Below are positions 8,746 through 19,034 of a stretch of DNA of 54,958 nucleotides, piece after piece. The notes under the pieces were generated by a model. That model searched no databases. It was not told where the DNA came from and was given only the letters and a program-made list of their open reading frames with translations. How positions within the stretch are numbered: position 1 is the stretch's first letter; every line of letters starts with the position of its first letter. Made by a program: the position numbers and the translations under genes. The stretch covers positions 1 through 54,958 of IMG/VR virus record IMGVR_UViG_3300020214_002535, one strand, 5' to 3'. The stretch is from a virus.

Positions 8746-10503
8746 TCAGCTTTGTAAAGTTAAATAAGAAATTTTTAGATTACTTCCCAAAGATTTATCT
8801 GTATTGATAAAGTTGAAAACATACTTGTTTGCAGCTTCCGTGTCTATAATCTTTGTTTCGTTGTTATTTCCTGATGTAACTGAGAAACAATCAGGGGTGA
8901 AATAAACGTCGAAACTTTTCTTATAAGAAGTTTTTATCGTGTCTAAAAATAAATCTTGAGCTAAATACAAATTAGGAAATTGTTTAGGCGCTCCAGCTAT
9001 AGAAACTAAAGAAGTTTCTATTTTGTTTAAAAACTGATCAAATCTAACTCTTATTTGCTCAGAGTAATTTGATGTTAATCCATGCGCATCTATAGAAGCA
9101 ACTGAATAAATATATTCTGAGTTTTTGTAAAAATCGTCATCATAATAACTTAAAACAGGAACTGCTATGACAGAACCATTTAGCGTACCGATTGTTTGGG
9201 ACTCTATTAAGTCTTGATTTATAAATTCCTCTTTATTTTGAAATTTTACAAAAGAATCATCAAAATCAAACATTTTGATAAGCTCAAAAGGTTCATCAAT
9301 AGACTTTCTTCTAAAAACTTGAAATTTCTTTATATCTCTTTGCGGATTTATTGGGAATGACCAATAAATCATTAGAGAACCTCTTTTACCAACGTTTTCC
9401 AAATGTATATTTGTATTTGGTAAAAATTCTGAAGTATTCAAGTTTATTCTATCATAATCCCAAACAAATCTAACCTCAATAGGGGCTGGCGGAGCTATAT
9501 TTTCCGTGGTTTCTACATAAGAAACGGTCGGTTTTGACGCAATCATTGACGTTATGTAATGAAATGTTAGCGTATCATTATCAACGGCAGAATATCCAAT
9601 CTTAAATAGTGCTCTAATCTTATAAACATAGATTGCGCCGTATCGAACTTTATCGTCTATGTAAGATATTATATCATGGCTTTTTAAAAAAATTTTGTCA
9701 AATTCTCTAATTGTACCGTCTGTTCTTAATTCAAATTTTTGTATTAAAAAGCCAACTAATGTTTTTGTAGACGTTGCTGGTGAACCACCTGTCTCTATAC
9801 CTTCTTGATAAGTTTGTATAGAAGGTGTGTATTGTGCGTCGGTCATGGCGAATGGATTTTGCGAAGATTTTTGTTTAGCAACGTTTATATTACTTTTATA
9901 AATTTCATTATTTGATAAGTAAGAACCAGAAGCATAAACAAAAAAATCATAAACAACTTGATTGTTTAGTTGAATATCAAATCTTAGTTTTGTAAGATTA
10001 AAAAATTTACTATTTTTTACTAAATCGTTAGTAAAAGAAATTCCATTTTCTTGTAATAGTTTTGCTGATGCATCTGAAGAATATTCTGAACTAAATTTAT
10101 AATCATCAAAATTTAGCCCGATTGTGTCGATGATATTAATAAATGAATTATTTTGATATTGATATTTAGCGTTTGAAGTAGTTTGCTGCTCGATTGACAA
10201 ATTAGTAATATTAACAGTCGTGTAATTGTCGGTTGCAAAAGTATCTTCGTATACAAGATCGTCTGCATTTATGTTCGTATCAATAGCGCCAAAGGTTACG
10301 TCTTCGTTGTAAGGAGGAGAAAATGTTAATTTAACATATCTTGGAATCTTTGTGTGTATGGAAGATTTTACTTCTTGGCCATTATCATTATTGATTTCAT
10401 CAATAACATGAAAATTATAGAAAAATTTAGATTCAAAATTTTTTACTTCAGGAACATCTATAGAATAAACTAGAGGAGATGGTAAGCTACATACTGATGA
10501 CAT
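8746..10503 (-). CDS. Virion structural protein with Fn3-like region
   Basis: This 585-residue protein is Tyr/Asn/Ser-rich and beta-strand-rich. Around residues 370-500 it has a fibronectin type III-like pattern: RGSLMIYWSFP, then KKFQVFRRKS, then EYIYSVASIDAHGLTSNYSE. That is the order of strand B tryptophan, strand C and the C-terminal tyrosine-containing strand expected for Fn3. Fn3 modules are common on phage tail surfaces. No catalytic motif is visible. It lies 69 bases from the neighbouring 243-residue structural gene and 21 bases from the 1202-residue gene, all in one minus-strand block, so a tail or baseplate location is the likeliest reading. Confidence 0.6.
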   Translation of the reverse strand: MSSVCSLPSPLVYSIDVPEVKNFESKFFYNFHVIDEINNDNGQEVKSSIHTKIPRYVKLTFSPPYNEDVTFGAIDTNINADDLVYEDTFATDNYTTVNITNLSIEQQTTSNAKYQYQNNSFINIIDTIGLNFDDYKFSSEYSSDASAKLLQENGISFTNDLVKNSKFFNLTKLRFDIQLNNQVVYDFFVYASGSYLSNNEIYKSNINVAKQKSSQNPFAMTDAQYTPSIQTYQEGIETGGSPATSTKTLVGFLIQKFELRTDGTIREFDKIFLKSHDIISYIDDKVRYGAIYVYKIRALFKIGYSAVDNDTLTFHYITSMIASKPTVSYVETTENIAPPAPIEVRFVWDYDRINLNTSEFLPNTNIHLENVGKRGSLMIYWSFPINPQRDIKKFQVFRRKSIDEPFELIKMFDFDDSFVKFQNKEEFINQDLIESQTIGTLNGSVIAVPVLSYYDDDFYKNSEYIYSVASIDAHGLTSNYSEQIRVRFDQFLNKIETSLVSIAGAPKQFPNLYLAQDLFLDTIKTSYKKSFDVYFTPDCFSVTSGNNNETKIIDTEAANKYVFNFINTDKSLGSNLKISYLTLQS

Positions 10504-10524
10504 ATTTTTTACTCTTTATTTTGC

Positions 10525-13500
10525 TCATTTTTTTATCGTCCAATTTTTAAATCCATTAATGAAACCATCAAAATCAGGAGATTTTGATCTTGAATATCCT
10601 GATTCTGCATTTTGAAAAATTTTTATGGAATCCAACAATCCTGGTATAATTGTAGGTGGACCTGGTATAATTGTAGGTGGAAGAAAATAAAAATCTGGGA
10701 GTGGTGGACCCTTAGGAGGTTTGACACCAGGATTAGAATTTGATGAACTAGCATCTTGTGGCAGAGATTCTTCTGCAGATGGAACGCCTAATCCTTTTTC
10801 GACATATGTCTCTACTGTAATAAAATAAGAATTCATAGACACATCATCAGATGTCTTATCTTTATCAACATATGTGGTATCACTAAATTTCTTAAAAAGA
10901 ACACTGTTTAATTGAGATTCTATGTCATTATTATCTTTTATATTATTCATAGTTTCTTGATAGTCAACTTCAAATTCTGGATCAAAAAGTATATTAAAAA
11001 CTCTATCAAATTTTTTAGGTTGTAAGATATGAGATATGTATTTTGACCCTTGTTTTTCGACAAAGAGCGCTTGTTGTAAGAAAGACAAAGGCAATACTTC
11101 AAAGTTTAAATTGAATGTTAATTCATTAACGTTTAAAGCTGAAATTAACTTTAAGTAATTCTCTAATAAAAAACTCACATTGTGGTTAAAAAGAATTTCT
11201 TTTTTATGCTCATTTGACCAAAATACATCAACATATTTTGAACCAAAAGCATTATCTAAATTTGTATCTATAGAAGGTTGTATGTTCCCTTTTATGGAAA
11301 AATCGCTAGAATCTACGGAATCAAAATTTCTAGTCGGTATTAAATCATACCCCTGTTCTCCAATTTTTTTGTACTCGGAGTAAATTCTTACAGGAAATCT
11401 TGAAGTTTCAAATAAAAATCTTTGTGGTTTGTAAATCAAGAATGGATTCAATAAATCCATTTTATAAATAGAAATTACAAATATGTCATACTGTTTTGAT
11501 TTTTTTGCATTTGGAGTGCCCAAGCTTTTGAGATCTTTAACTAAATTTTTAGTTAAACCAAATGGAAGTCCTATAGAAATAATTTGCTTATTATAACCTT
11601 TTGATAAAGTGTACTCTGCGTTTGAGGAAAAAAAACTCTCTAAAAGAGATACCATTTCAGAAGAATGAGGAAAATTATTTTCGCTTTTTATAAACAGCTT
11701 TTTAGTATCAACATTTTCAGTAGAAAAACCGTTATAAGACTGATATAAATCATCTACATTCGATAAAACTAAAAACAATTGCTGCTCTTCAAACAAAGAC
11801 AATAATTTCCGTTTATCTCCGCCTAAATAATTTAATAAACGATTTATATACGTCGTTTGAGATTTTAAAAGCAAATTATAGTAAACATCAACCTTGGTCT
11901 TAAAAGTTTGCAAGACATTTAATATTGAAAATGTTAAGTTGGAAATAAAAGATAAATCAGAAAAAACACGATTTTTTATAAAATTTATATGCGGATTCAA
12001 ATCTTCCTGATCTTGATTTAAATCAAATTGCGCAGCAATAGTATTGTCTACAGCAACAATTGATAATATTTCATATCCTGAAATTACTTTAATATAAGAA
12101 TGTAATCCCAAGAAAAAAAGAGGTAATAACTTTGGTAATTCGTCATTGTTTCCAAATAATGAAATATACTTTTTAAAAATATTAACTAATGAAATTATAA
12201 ATTGGCTATCAAGCAATTTACCTTTAATACAACTGTGCCAACCTGCGGAATCTCCTCTTATAAACTGAACTTTTTCACTTTTATTAACTCCATTATTGAG
12301 CGCACTTGATTCTTTTGTTATACTTCTAATTATTTCGTAAATTTCATGTACAATGGAATCTAAAAATCCATGATCAACAGCCGCATTTGTTGCTGCATGA
12401 TAAACATAACTGTAAAAATAGTTAATTAACTTAAATTTTTTTTCTTCTTGTAGATTCGTTGCAGTAAAAATTGCCAATAAAGAATTTTCATCAAATGGTA
12501 AAGCTTCTGACGTCAGTTCTCCGTTCGGACGACCCTGAACTGTTTTTTTAGTAACACTATTTTTAAAAACTCGTTTACCATCTTTAACTTTTGTAAATTG
12601 ATTATTTAAATCATCTAAAAACGTCAATGGATTTAAATCGTCAGACGGAATTGCTCCTAAATCAACAAATTGTTCATAAGATTTTGAAATAAATTTATCT
12701 AAAATATTCTTTAATCTGCCTATTTTTTCTACGTTAAATATAGGCCCATCTTTTGTGATAGTTGTTAATGAATCAATGAAATTTTTAGAGTATAAAAAGC
12801 TTTCACCTGTTATTACATTTTCTGGTAATACAAAACTTTTATTATTTTCTAAAAGCAAAACTTTTTTATTTGTTGTTGAATCTTCATAGAATGAAAAATT
12901 AGAAAGTTTATTACCAGAAGAAACAAACGTGACATCATTTGCTATGTTTAAAACAGATTCAAAGATTTTATAATCCCCAATAAAATCAAATATTTTTTTA
13001 CTTCTGTCAGAATGACTAAATACAGAATTAAACTTAGATTCATATTTTTTATTTTGATCAAGCTCTTTTAAACAAAAAACAAAAATATTTTTAGCATATT
13101 GCAATTCGTTATCTTTATTAAAAAAGCTATCTGTCGTGGTGCTTAATTTTTTAAATCTTTCATAATCTGATGGGTCTGCGCTGGGGTCGATGTGTAATGT
13201 ACCGTTATCGGTAACCTTATCATATGCTATTCTAGTATCTAAATCTTTTTTTGTGCCAGGAAGCAAATAAGATATTTGCGCCGGGGTGGGCTCGGCCTTC
13301 CAATCATCAAATTGTTCATAATTATAAAAATAAGAAATACAAGTTGCTAATTCTCTAATTGAAATTAAAAATAATTTTGTGTTTGAATATTTAAAAGCGT
13401 CATTAAATCTTGAGTTATACTCTCCTTTTAGTGCGTCTGCTAAGGATATCTTTTTGTCTCCGCCGCCGGCGCCGCTATAAATTCTTAGCAAGGAATTTTT

Positions 13501-14133
13501 CAAATCAGAATTATCATTTAGATATTTGTTAAAAAAATCTCTAGGAGAAAACTTATAAATTTCATCTGAAAAATCAGTTAAGCTTGATAAACTTTTGATA
13601 TTTTTTAAAAAATTTTGTAATTCTAATAAGTCATTTCTTAATTCAAATATTTCCTTTTTAAAATCATCATTTAACTTTTTAATTCCATCTTCACCTAATA
13701 AATTCTTTAAAACTTCATTTGATTGAGATTCTAATAATCTAAGATTATTGACGTACTGTTTGAATAATTCTCCATGAGGAGTAGGAGTAGTAATATCATT
13801 ATGCTTATCAGCGTATAATGGGTTAAACTTCGTTAATAATAAAATTTCTGGTCTTAATCCGTCGGCGGCGAGTGGCGGGGCTTCGGATGGCGGAGCGAGG
13901 ACCTGGGGCTGCGGTAATACGTCGCCGAGCTCGAGAAAGCCCTTGAGGCCAGGCTTGAGGCCGTTGTCGAGCGCGGAGGGGGCAGTCGGTAATGTGGCGA
14001 TGAGCGCTGCTGCGGCCGCATCATCCGGAACGCTCGATGCGAGCCCGACCTCTCCTGCGTCAGCGCGGAGGGCCGCGGCGAGCGTGATTGCTTGAGAATA
14101 GATGCCTCCAAAATCTTGAGTTTTTCCAGCCAT
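10525..14133 (-). CDS. Very large virion-associated protein of unknown function
   Basis: At 1202 residues this is the longest protein in the window. It is mostly Lys/Asn/Phe-rich and probably helical in the middle. It starts with MAGKTQDFGGIYSQAITLAA and moves at once into an Ala/Pro/Leu-rich stretch encoded by DNA of about 68 percent G+C, unlike anything around it. Short Gly/Ala/Pro linkers farther in are also GC-rich. Near the C-terminus a proline-rich segment contains PPTIIPG twice, encoded by a perfect tandem 21-base repeat. No family is recognised; size and position suggest a tail or internal virion protein. Confidence 0.6.
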   Translation of the reverse strand: MAGKTQDFGGIYSQAITLAAALRADAGEVGLASSVPDDAAAAALIATLPTAPSALDNGLKPGLKGFLELGDVLPQPQVLAPPSEAPPLAADGLRPEILLLTKFNPLYADKHNDITTPTPHGELFKQYVNNLRLLESQSNEVLKNLLGEDGIKKLNDDFKKEIFELRNDLLELQNFLKNIKSLSSLTDFSDEIYKFSPRDFFNKYLNDNSDLKNSLLRIYSGAGGGDKKISLADALKGEYNSRFNDAFKYSNTKLFLISIRELATCISYFYNYEQFDDWKAEPTPAQISYLLPGTKKDLDTRIAYDKVTDNGTLHIDPSADPSDYERFKKLSTTTDSFFNKDNELQYAKNIFVFCLKELDQNKKYESKFNSVFSHSDRSKKIFDFIGDYKIFESVLNIANDVTFVSSGNKLSNFSFYEDSTTNKKVLLLENNKSFVLPENVITGESFLYSKNFIDSLTTITKDGPIFNVEKIGRLKNILDKFISKSYEQFVDLGAIPSDDLNPLTFLDDLNNQFTKVKDGKRVFKNSVTKKTVQGRPNGELTSEALPFDENSLLAIFTATNLQEEKKFKLINYFYSYVYHAATNAAVDHGFLDSIVHEIYEIIRSITKESSALNNGVNKSEKVQFIRGDSAGWHSCIKGKLLDSQFIISLVNIFKKYISLFGNNDELPKLLPLFFLGLHSYIKVISGYEILSIVAVDNTIAAQFDLNQDQEDLNPHINFIKNRVFSDLSFISNLTFSILNVLQTFKTKVDVYYNLLLKSQTTYINRLLNYLGGDKRKLLSLFEEQQLFLVLSNVDDLYQSYNGFSTENVDTKKLFIKSENNFPHSSEMVSLLESFFSSNAEYTLSKGYNKQIISIGLPFGLTKNLVKDLKSLGTPNAKKSKQYDIFVISIYKMDLLNPFLIYKPQRFLFETSRFPVRIYSEYKKIGEQGYDLIPTRNFDSVDSSDFSIKGNIQPSIDTNLDNAFGSKYVDVFWSNEHKKEILFNHNVSFLLENYLKLISALNVNELTFNLNFEVLPLSFLQQALFVEKQGSKYISHILQPKKFDRVFNILFDPEFEVDYQETMNNIKDNNDIESQLNSVLFKKFSDTTYVDKDKTSDDVSMNSYFITVETYVEKGLGVPSAEESLPQDASSSNSNPGVKPPKGPPLPDFYFLPPTIIPGPPTIIPGLLDSIKIFQNAESGYSRSKSPDFDGFINGFKNWTIKK
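10640..10681. repeat. Tandem 21-base repeat (two perfect copies)
   Basis: Positions 10640-10660 and 10661-10681 are identical 21-mers. On the coding (minus) strand they specify a doubled PPTIIPG heptapeptide in a proline-rich linker near the C-terminus of the 1202-residue protein. The identity of the copies points to recent slippage duplication. Confidence 0.9.
13856..14100. other. GC-rich patch inside an AT-rich gene
   Basis: A hand count gives about 163 G or C in the 240 bases 13861-14100 (about 68 percent), against roughly 30 percent by eye on both sides. The patch encodes an Ala/Pro/Leu-rich low-complexity segment (roughly residues 12-93) of the 1202-residue protein, keeps that frame open, and begins and ends abruptly. 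It may be transferred DNA, a rapidly evolving linker, or an assembly artefact. Confidence 0.85.
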
Positions 14134-14141
14134 AATTTACT

Positions 14142-16577
14142 TTATAAACTATTAATTAAAATGTAATTTGAACCTACTAAATTTTCTGAAGAAGAATAAT
14201 CGTTGTAGATTACGTCTAACAAAAATCTAACTCTGCCTAAATCATCAGAAGATATTTCGTGAATATATGACGCATTGCTTGAAAAAGCATGAGATTTTCC
14301 TATTATGCTTTTTATACCATTAATTTCTTTTATAATTAGCATATGATCGATTAAATCTGTATTACCTGAGATATTCCAATTTAAAGTTAATCTTTTTTTA
14401 TCTAATAGTCGTATTTCAAATTTTTCTATTGTTGGATTAACTGTTGGTATAGAAGCATCTATTGAAAAAGATATTCCTAGATTTCCATAAAGCATGTCTT
14501 GCTTTGAATTTTTATTGATAAATTCTTGTGAAACAGATGATCCATGTATTAACGCTAAAGGATGATGGTGTTTTCTTGGATTAATTATATATTTCAATTT
14601 AGTTGTTTCATCAACAGTTTTTTCTTTTTCATTAATGACATCATAGGGGTCTCTAATCAATGGATAAATGACGTACCTATAAAACAGTCCAGGTTCAATC
14701 GGCTTAGCTGAATATTTTAATGACATTTCTTTATCAGAAAATTTTGATAAATTAGGAGATATGCCTAAATTTTCAACTTCTCCAGAAACAAGATTATATC
14801 TTAAAATATTAAACGCAATAAATCTATCAAGTTTTGCTCTTCTATCAAGCAACATTTGTTCGTCATATTTTTCAGAAACTTGTTGTAATAGATTTTTTAA
14901 AATTCCAATTTCATCATTAGCCAACTTAACTTCTAGGCCAAATATAACATCATCATTCGTTACAGACGGTGTTGTAATATTTAATACAATATCTCCTTGA
15001 TCAACACTTGGAATAAACTCAATAAAGCAAGAATAATTTGATGATACTTCAACTCCATTTTCTAAAATTAAATTTGCTGTAATTTCATAAATGTGATAAG
15101 GAGTTAAGTTAGTTAAATCACAATTAATTACGCTGTTGGAAGGACTTTGTATAATTTGACTGATTCTAAAATTTTTTTCTTTTAAAGAAACGTCTTTGTA
15201 TAAAATCTTTAAAAATGATACATCAAATAAACAGTGATTAGCATCACTAATTGATAATGAAATTTTATTTTGAGAAATAGAAGGAACTATTACAACTTTT
15301 CTTGATGTATTGACTAGCTCGTTTCTTGTTACTATGTCTTTAAATTCTGACTGCCCGTCAACTTGAATTCTATAAATGGAATTGTCTTTTTCATTTGAAA
15401 ATGACAACGTAAAATTATCATTAAGATTTGAAACTTCCCTAGATCCTATTAAAGAAAATCTAGAATTTAAACGATTTAAATCTTTTTTATAGATGTTAAT
15501 TTTTTCTAGATTTTTTGTAAAAACAGATCGATCATCTCTTTGCTTTCTTAAAGAAATTGAAATATTAGTATTATTAGTTGAGACACCTAAATCTATATTT
15601 TTTAAGATAGAAATTTTTTGATAATAATTTAAAAGATCAACCGTTTTTTCAACTTTTTCTAAAACTTCAGTTTGAGTTGAACCTTTAGAAACAGAATTTT
15701 TTAAAAGTTCAAATGAAACAGTCACATTTGTATTTGTAATTTCAAAAAAATTTTGTATTGAAATTGGAATATCAATTGTAGCAATATCATCAAAAAAACT
15801 TTCAATAGAAGTCACATATTGTTGTTGCAATGAATCATCAACAATATTTCTTATATGAGAATCAATTAATAAATTTAATAAAGGGTTTCGTCTATTATCA
15901 TTCTTTAATTTTGAAGTTCCAGAAAAACTTTGATTAGCAGATATACTCTTACTATCAAGTTCAGATATCATTGATGGAGATATAAAATCTTTTTTTAAAA
16001 GCTTTAATCTTAAATTAGGTTGTTGTATTTCTACGTTTTCTATTTCTTTGGAACGAGCTTGAATATATTTTAATCCTTGTGAAATATCTCCTGATAATTG
16101 ACTGTTTTGTTTGCTTTTTACTACTAGCTTTGTTTTTTCTAATCCTAAATTAGAAATTGGTCGACCTGTTTTAGCTGCTCCGATGATTTGATTATTAATT
16201 TTTGAAAATATATCTCCTACCTTAGAGGCAATAATCAAATCTGCGTTTTGTTTATTGATGTTCAACACTCTTGATTTATGATTTAATATATTCTTTACAA
16301 TTTGTTGAGCATTTGAAACATCTAATTGTCCATTTCTATTATAAATTAAGATATTTGGATTAGAAACGATTGAAGGTTTCTTTACAGTGACAAGAACTGA
16401 AAATGCATTATTGTTAATCGCTTCTATTTTTGATATTTTAAAAGAAAACAAAAAATTAGCAGTCATTGTAGAATTTGAATCTTTTACTAAATCTACAAGA
16501 GTTATAAAATTTTCGTCTATATTCAATAAACTAGTTTGTTCTTTAGTTCTTTTTATATACACTTTTACCTCATTCAA
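14142..16577 (-). CDS. Virion structural protein with Fn3-like C-terminal regions
   Basis: This 811-residue protein has a long Asn/Ser/Lys/Ile-rich N-terminal half. The second half shows repeated beta-sandwich-like segments. One has LTPYHIYEITANLILENGVE, where the Y-x-I-x-A strand resembles Fn3. A final one at about 715-811 begins IEKFEIRLLDKKRLTLNWNI and continues DHMLIIKE, matching Fn3 strands B and C. No enzymatic motif is evident. It overlaps the next upstream gene by eight bases and ends eight bases before the start of the 1202-residue gene, so the block is probably co-transcribed. A tail or baseplate role is inferred, not shown. Confidence 0.58.
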   Translation of the reverse strand: MNEVKVYIKRTKEQTSLLNIDENFITLVDLVKDSNSTMTANFLFSFKISKIEAINNNAFSVLVTVKKPSIVSNPNILIYNRNGQLDVSNAQQIVKNILNHKSRVLNINKQNADLIIASKVGDIFSKINNQIIGAAKTGRPISNLGLEKTKLVVKSKQNSQLSGDISQGLKYIQARSKEIENVEIQQPNLRLKLLKKDFISPSMISELDSKSISANQSFSGTSKLKNDNRRNPLLNLLIDSHIRNIVDDSLQQQYVTSIESFFDDIATIDIPISIQNFFEITNTNVTVSFELLKNSVSKGSTQTEVLEKVEKTVDLLNYYQKISILKNIDLGVSTNNTNISISLRKQRDDRSVFTKNLEKINIYKKDLNRLNSRFSLIGSREVSNLNDNFTLSFSNEKDNSIYRIQVDGQSEFKDIVTRNELVNTSRKVVIVPSISQNKISLSISDANHCLFDVSFLKILYKDVSLKEKNFRISQIIQSPSNSVINCDLTNLTPYHIYEITANLILENGVEVSSNYSCFIEFIPSVDQGDIVLNITTPSVTNDDVIFGLEVKLANDEIGILKNLLQQVSEKYDEQMLLDRRAKLDRFIAFNILRYNLVSGEVENLGISPNLSKFSDKEMSLKYSAKPIEPGLFYRYVIYPLIRDPYDVINEKEKTVDETTKLKYIINPRKHHHPLALIHGSSVSQEFINKNSKQDMLYGNLGISFSIDASIPTVNPTIEKFEIRLLDKKRLTLNWNISGNTDLIDHMLIIKEINGIKSIIGKSHAFSSNASYIHEISSDDLGRVRFLLDVIYNDYSSSENLVGSNYILINSL

Positions 16578-17553
16578 ACACTAAAGTGAATATTTTAACG
16601 AAAGTCTGACAACCATTATCATCTATTAAAACTTTTCCAACAAAGAATGCTCGTTTTTGAATATTATTATACACATACGAACCGTAATCAACAATATCAA
16701 GTTTTTGTAATTCAGAATCTTTCATTTCAAAAATTTGACAAAACATGTTATTTGCAAGTGATGTTGGATCAAAATTTATTCTCTTAGAAAATCCATAAGA
16801 TTTTAATAAAGATAAATCTTCTTCTAGCTTATCGCAAGAATATTCATCTTTAGTTGCTTCGAATCTACCTTTTCCATCATTGTACATTCCTATTCTATTT
16901 TGGTTGATAATATTGATGTCAGTCTTATCCAAAAATTTATCAAAAATTTTGTTAATAGGCGGTAAATACTTAAAATTTTTTGATTTACTAAACGATTTAT
17001 CTATGAATAAAGCAGGTAATTCGTTAATATTTCTTTGTTGTTTAAATGATGCTAAAGGAAGATCATTAGATATTTTAAAATGTATCTCTTCAGGTGATGA
17101 TTGAAAATCATCATCCTCAAAAACATAGTCTTTTGTTCCTAAAACTTGCAAACTTTGAAAATTTTGAATAGAAGAACCTAACAACTTTTCAGCCAATGAT
17201 GCAAACGAAGATCCTGTTAAAAATTCCAACTTTGGTGATGAAATAGATTGTGTAATGTAAACAATATTCCCAGCAAGAGAACCTGTAATATTGCTGGCGT
17301 TTTTAAATGGTTTTATTTTTCCAGAATCATCAGCTTCAAACGTAATACGATCCTGCATTAAGCTAGTCTGCTCAACATAAATTCTATTAGATGGATCAGC
17401 AGAACCACTCAATAAATCTAGATCATAAAATGTTGCATTATCGGTAAAACTTACATACTCAATACGAAGCTTGCCTTCGGCAATTTGCCGTCGACCTTCA
17501 AGCGTGATAATGGTATCCATCACTCTTGATTTGTTGTCCAAAAAGCCACTCAT
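16570..17553 (-). CDS. Putative virion structural protein (FLDNKSRVMD family)
   Basis: The 327-residue protein starts MSGFLDNKSRVMDTIITLEG followed by RRQIAEGKLRIEYVSFTDNATFY. This block recalls the beginning of the 243-residue structural protein at 7945-8676 (FLD, then L-T/L-x-x-GR, then a short linker and a beta strand), so the two may be distant paralogues sharing an assembly domain. The rest lacks recognisable motifs. Its stop overlaps the 811-residue structural gene start by eight bases. It is the first gene of the structural block in the direction of transcription, 44 bases after the PhoH gene's stop. Confidence 0.58.
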   Translation of the reverse strand: MSGFLDNKSRVMDTIITLEGRRQIAEGKLRIEYVSFTDNATFYDLDLLSGSADPSNRIYVEQTSLMQDRITFEADDSGKIKPFKNASNITGSLAGNIVYITQSISSPKLEFLTGSSFASLAEKLLGSSIQNFQSLQVLGTKDYVFEDDDFQSSPEEIHFKISNDLPLASFKQQRNINELPALFIDKSFSKSKNFKYLPPINKIFDKFLDKTDINIINQNRIGMYNDGKGRFEATKDEYSCDKLEEDLSLLKSYGFSKRINFDPTSLANNMFCQIFEMKDSELQKLDIVDYGSYVYNNIQKRAFFVGKVLIDDNGCQTFVKIFTLVFE

Positions 17554-17597
17554 AGCAATATCAAATATACGTTAACAACAGTATCTTGCCTTTCAGG

Positions 17598-18962
17598 TTA
17601 TAAAATCTTTGATGCTAATGTTGCCAATGGACTTCTTTCACCTTTCAACAACGTTACATGCGCCGCGATTGAGTATTCTTTAAATTTTTCAATTGCATAA
17701 GTTAATCCATTTGTATAAGCATCAACTTCAACATTGTCGATTTGTTCAATGTCACCAGTGAGAACTATCTTTGTTCCTTCTCCAACACGAGTCACGATGG
17801 TTTTTAACTCATGCATTGAAAGATTTTGCGCTTCATCGATGATGATATATGCATTAGCAATCGAACGACCTCTAATAAAAGATATTGCTTCAATCTCAAC
17901 CAATCCTCTTTGCTGCATCAAATCAAGATAAGGATTAGATGACCCTAGATTATCTTTTATTTTTCTGCCTTGTTTATTACCATTAATACCTAAAAGAAAA
18001 TCTAGATTGTCTTTAATGGGTGCGATCCATGGTTCCATCTTTTCTTCCAAAGTACCTGGAAGATATCCGATGTCTTTACCCACAGATTGAACTGGTCTAG
18101 AAACAATAAGTTTTTGATACCTTGGTTGAGAACCAATTGATACTAATTGTTCCAACCCAGAAGCAATTGCTAATAATGTTTTACCACATCCAGCTTTTCC
18201 TATCATAGATAAAAGTTTGATGTTTTCATCCATTAATAAATCTAGAGAAAATTGTTGTTCTTTATTTCTTGGGCGTAATCCAAATACACTTTCAATTTTA
18301 GCCAATGACTGTAAAGTTCCATCTTCATGTAATCTAGATATTGCAGACTTTACAGTGTTTCCTTGCGAGTTTACCGTCTTTAAAATAACGATTTGATTAG
18401 GATAAACTTTTTCCTGAGTAAAAGAATTTAATTCTACTTTTCCTTCTTTATAAAAAGAATCTACAACTTCTTCAGGAATATGAATGATTTTTACGCCTCG
18501 ATACAGTTCATCAATATCAGACGAAATTCGCATGCTAAGATAATCTTGACATTGTAATCCTAACGCATCGCATTTAACTCTGATATTAATATCCTTTGAA
18601 ACTAGTACTAGATTCTCATTCTTACGCAATAACATGAAACCAATAATCATGTTATCAAGACTAGAACTGGATGAAAGCTCTTTAGGAAGGATAGCAGTAG
18701 GATCTCCTCCTGAAGAAACTATCTTTAGAAGACCTCCTTCTCTAGTTTTTACTCCATCATGAAAACTTCCTTGACTTCTCATTGAATCAAGATTTCTGCT
18801 TACCTGTCTAGCATTTCTGCCAACATCATCATTTCTTGTTTTATGATTATCCAGTTCCTCTAATACCAAAACTGGTATTAGAAGATTGTTGTCCTTAAAA
18901 CTGTGTATGCATTCTGGATCGCTTAAAAGAACGTTTGTGTCTAGGACATATGTTTTTTTCAT
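17598..18962 (-). CDS. PIN-PhoH protein (PhoH2-type ATPase/ribonuclease)
   Basis: This 454-residue protein combines an N-terminal PIN nuclease domain with a C-terminal PhoH ATPase. PIN acidic residues are D8 (VLDTN), E35/E36, D104 and D124. The ATPase has Walker A GKAGCGKT (255-262), Walker B IIIDEAQ (D376, E377) and a GD-x-x-Q sensor (LTGDIEQID). PhoH proteins are very common in marine phages. PIN-PhoH pairs are reported as RNA helicase/RNases in bacteria; the phage role is unsettled. A TATAAT hexamer lies on this strand at 18998-19003, without an obvious -35 box. Confidence 0.9.
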   Translation of the reverse strand: MKKTYVLDTNVLLSDPECIHSFKDNNLLIPVLVLEELDNHKTRNDDVGRNARQVSRNLDSMRSQGSFHDGVKTREGGLLKIVSSGGDPTAILPKELSSSSSLDNMIIGFMLLRKNENLVLVSKDINIRVKCDALGLQCQDYLSMRISSDIDELYRGVKIIHIPEEVVDSFYKEGKVELNSFTQEKVYPNQIVILKTVNSQGNTVKSAISRLHEDGTLQSLAKIESVFGLRPRNKEQQFSLDLLMDENIKLLSMIGKAGCGKTLLAIASGLEQLVSIGSQPRYQKLIVSRPVQSVGKDIGYLPGTLEEKMEPWIAPIKDNLDFLLGINGNKQGRKIKDNLGSSNPYLDLMQQRGLVEIEAISFIRGRSIANAYIIIDEAQNLSMHELKTIVTRVGEGTKIVLTGDIEQIDNVEVDAYTNGLTYAIEKFKEYSIAAHVTLLKGERSPLATLASKIL

Positions 18963-19034
18963 GTTTATATATGAACAATAGTAAATTTGTTACGTAAATT
19001 ATAAACCAATACTCATTCTTATGGTTTATTAAAA
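18963..19034. promoter_or_regulatory. Divergent intergenic region with an inverted repeat
   Basis: These 72 bases separate the PhoH gene (minus) from the sigma-like gene (plus). They contain TATAAT on the minus strand (18998-19003) and an 8-base inverted repeat (ATAAACCA at 19001-19008, TGGTTTAT at 19022-19029) with a 13-base loop ending six bases before the plus-strand ATG. This could be an operator or a hairpin controlling translation. It is a visual call only. Confidence 0.45.

Noticed and set aside
13854-14111. An 85-residue Arg/Ser/Pro-rich ORF on the minus strand in the GC-rich patch
   Set aside because: It is an alternative frame of the 1202-residue gene; high GC removes stop codons and leaves shadow ORFs. 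No ribosome binding site or family.
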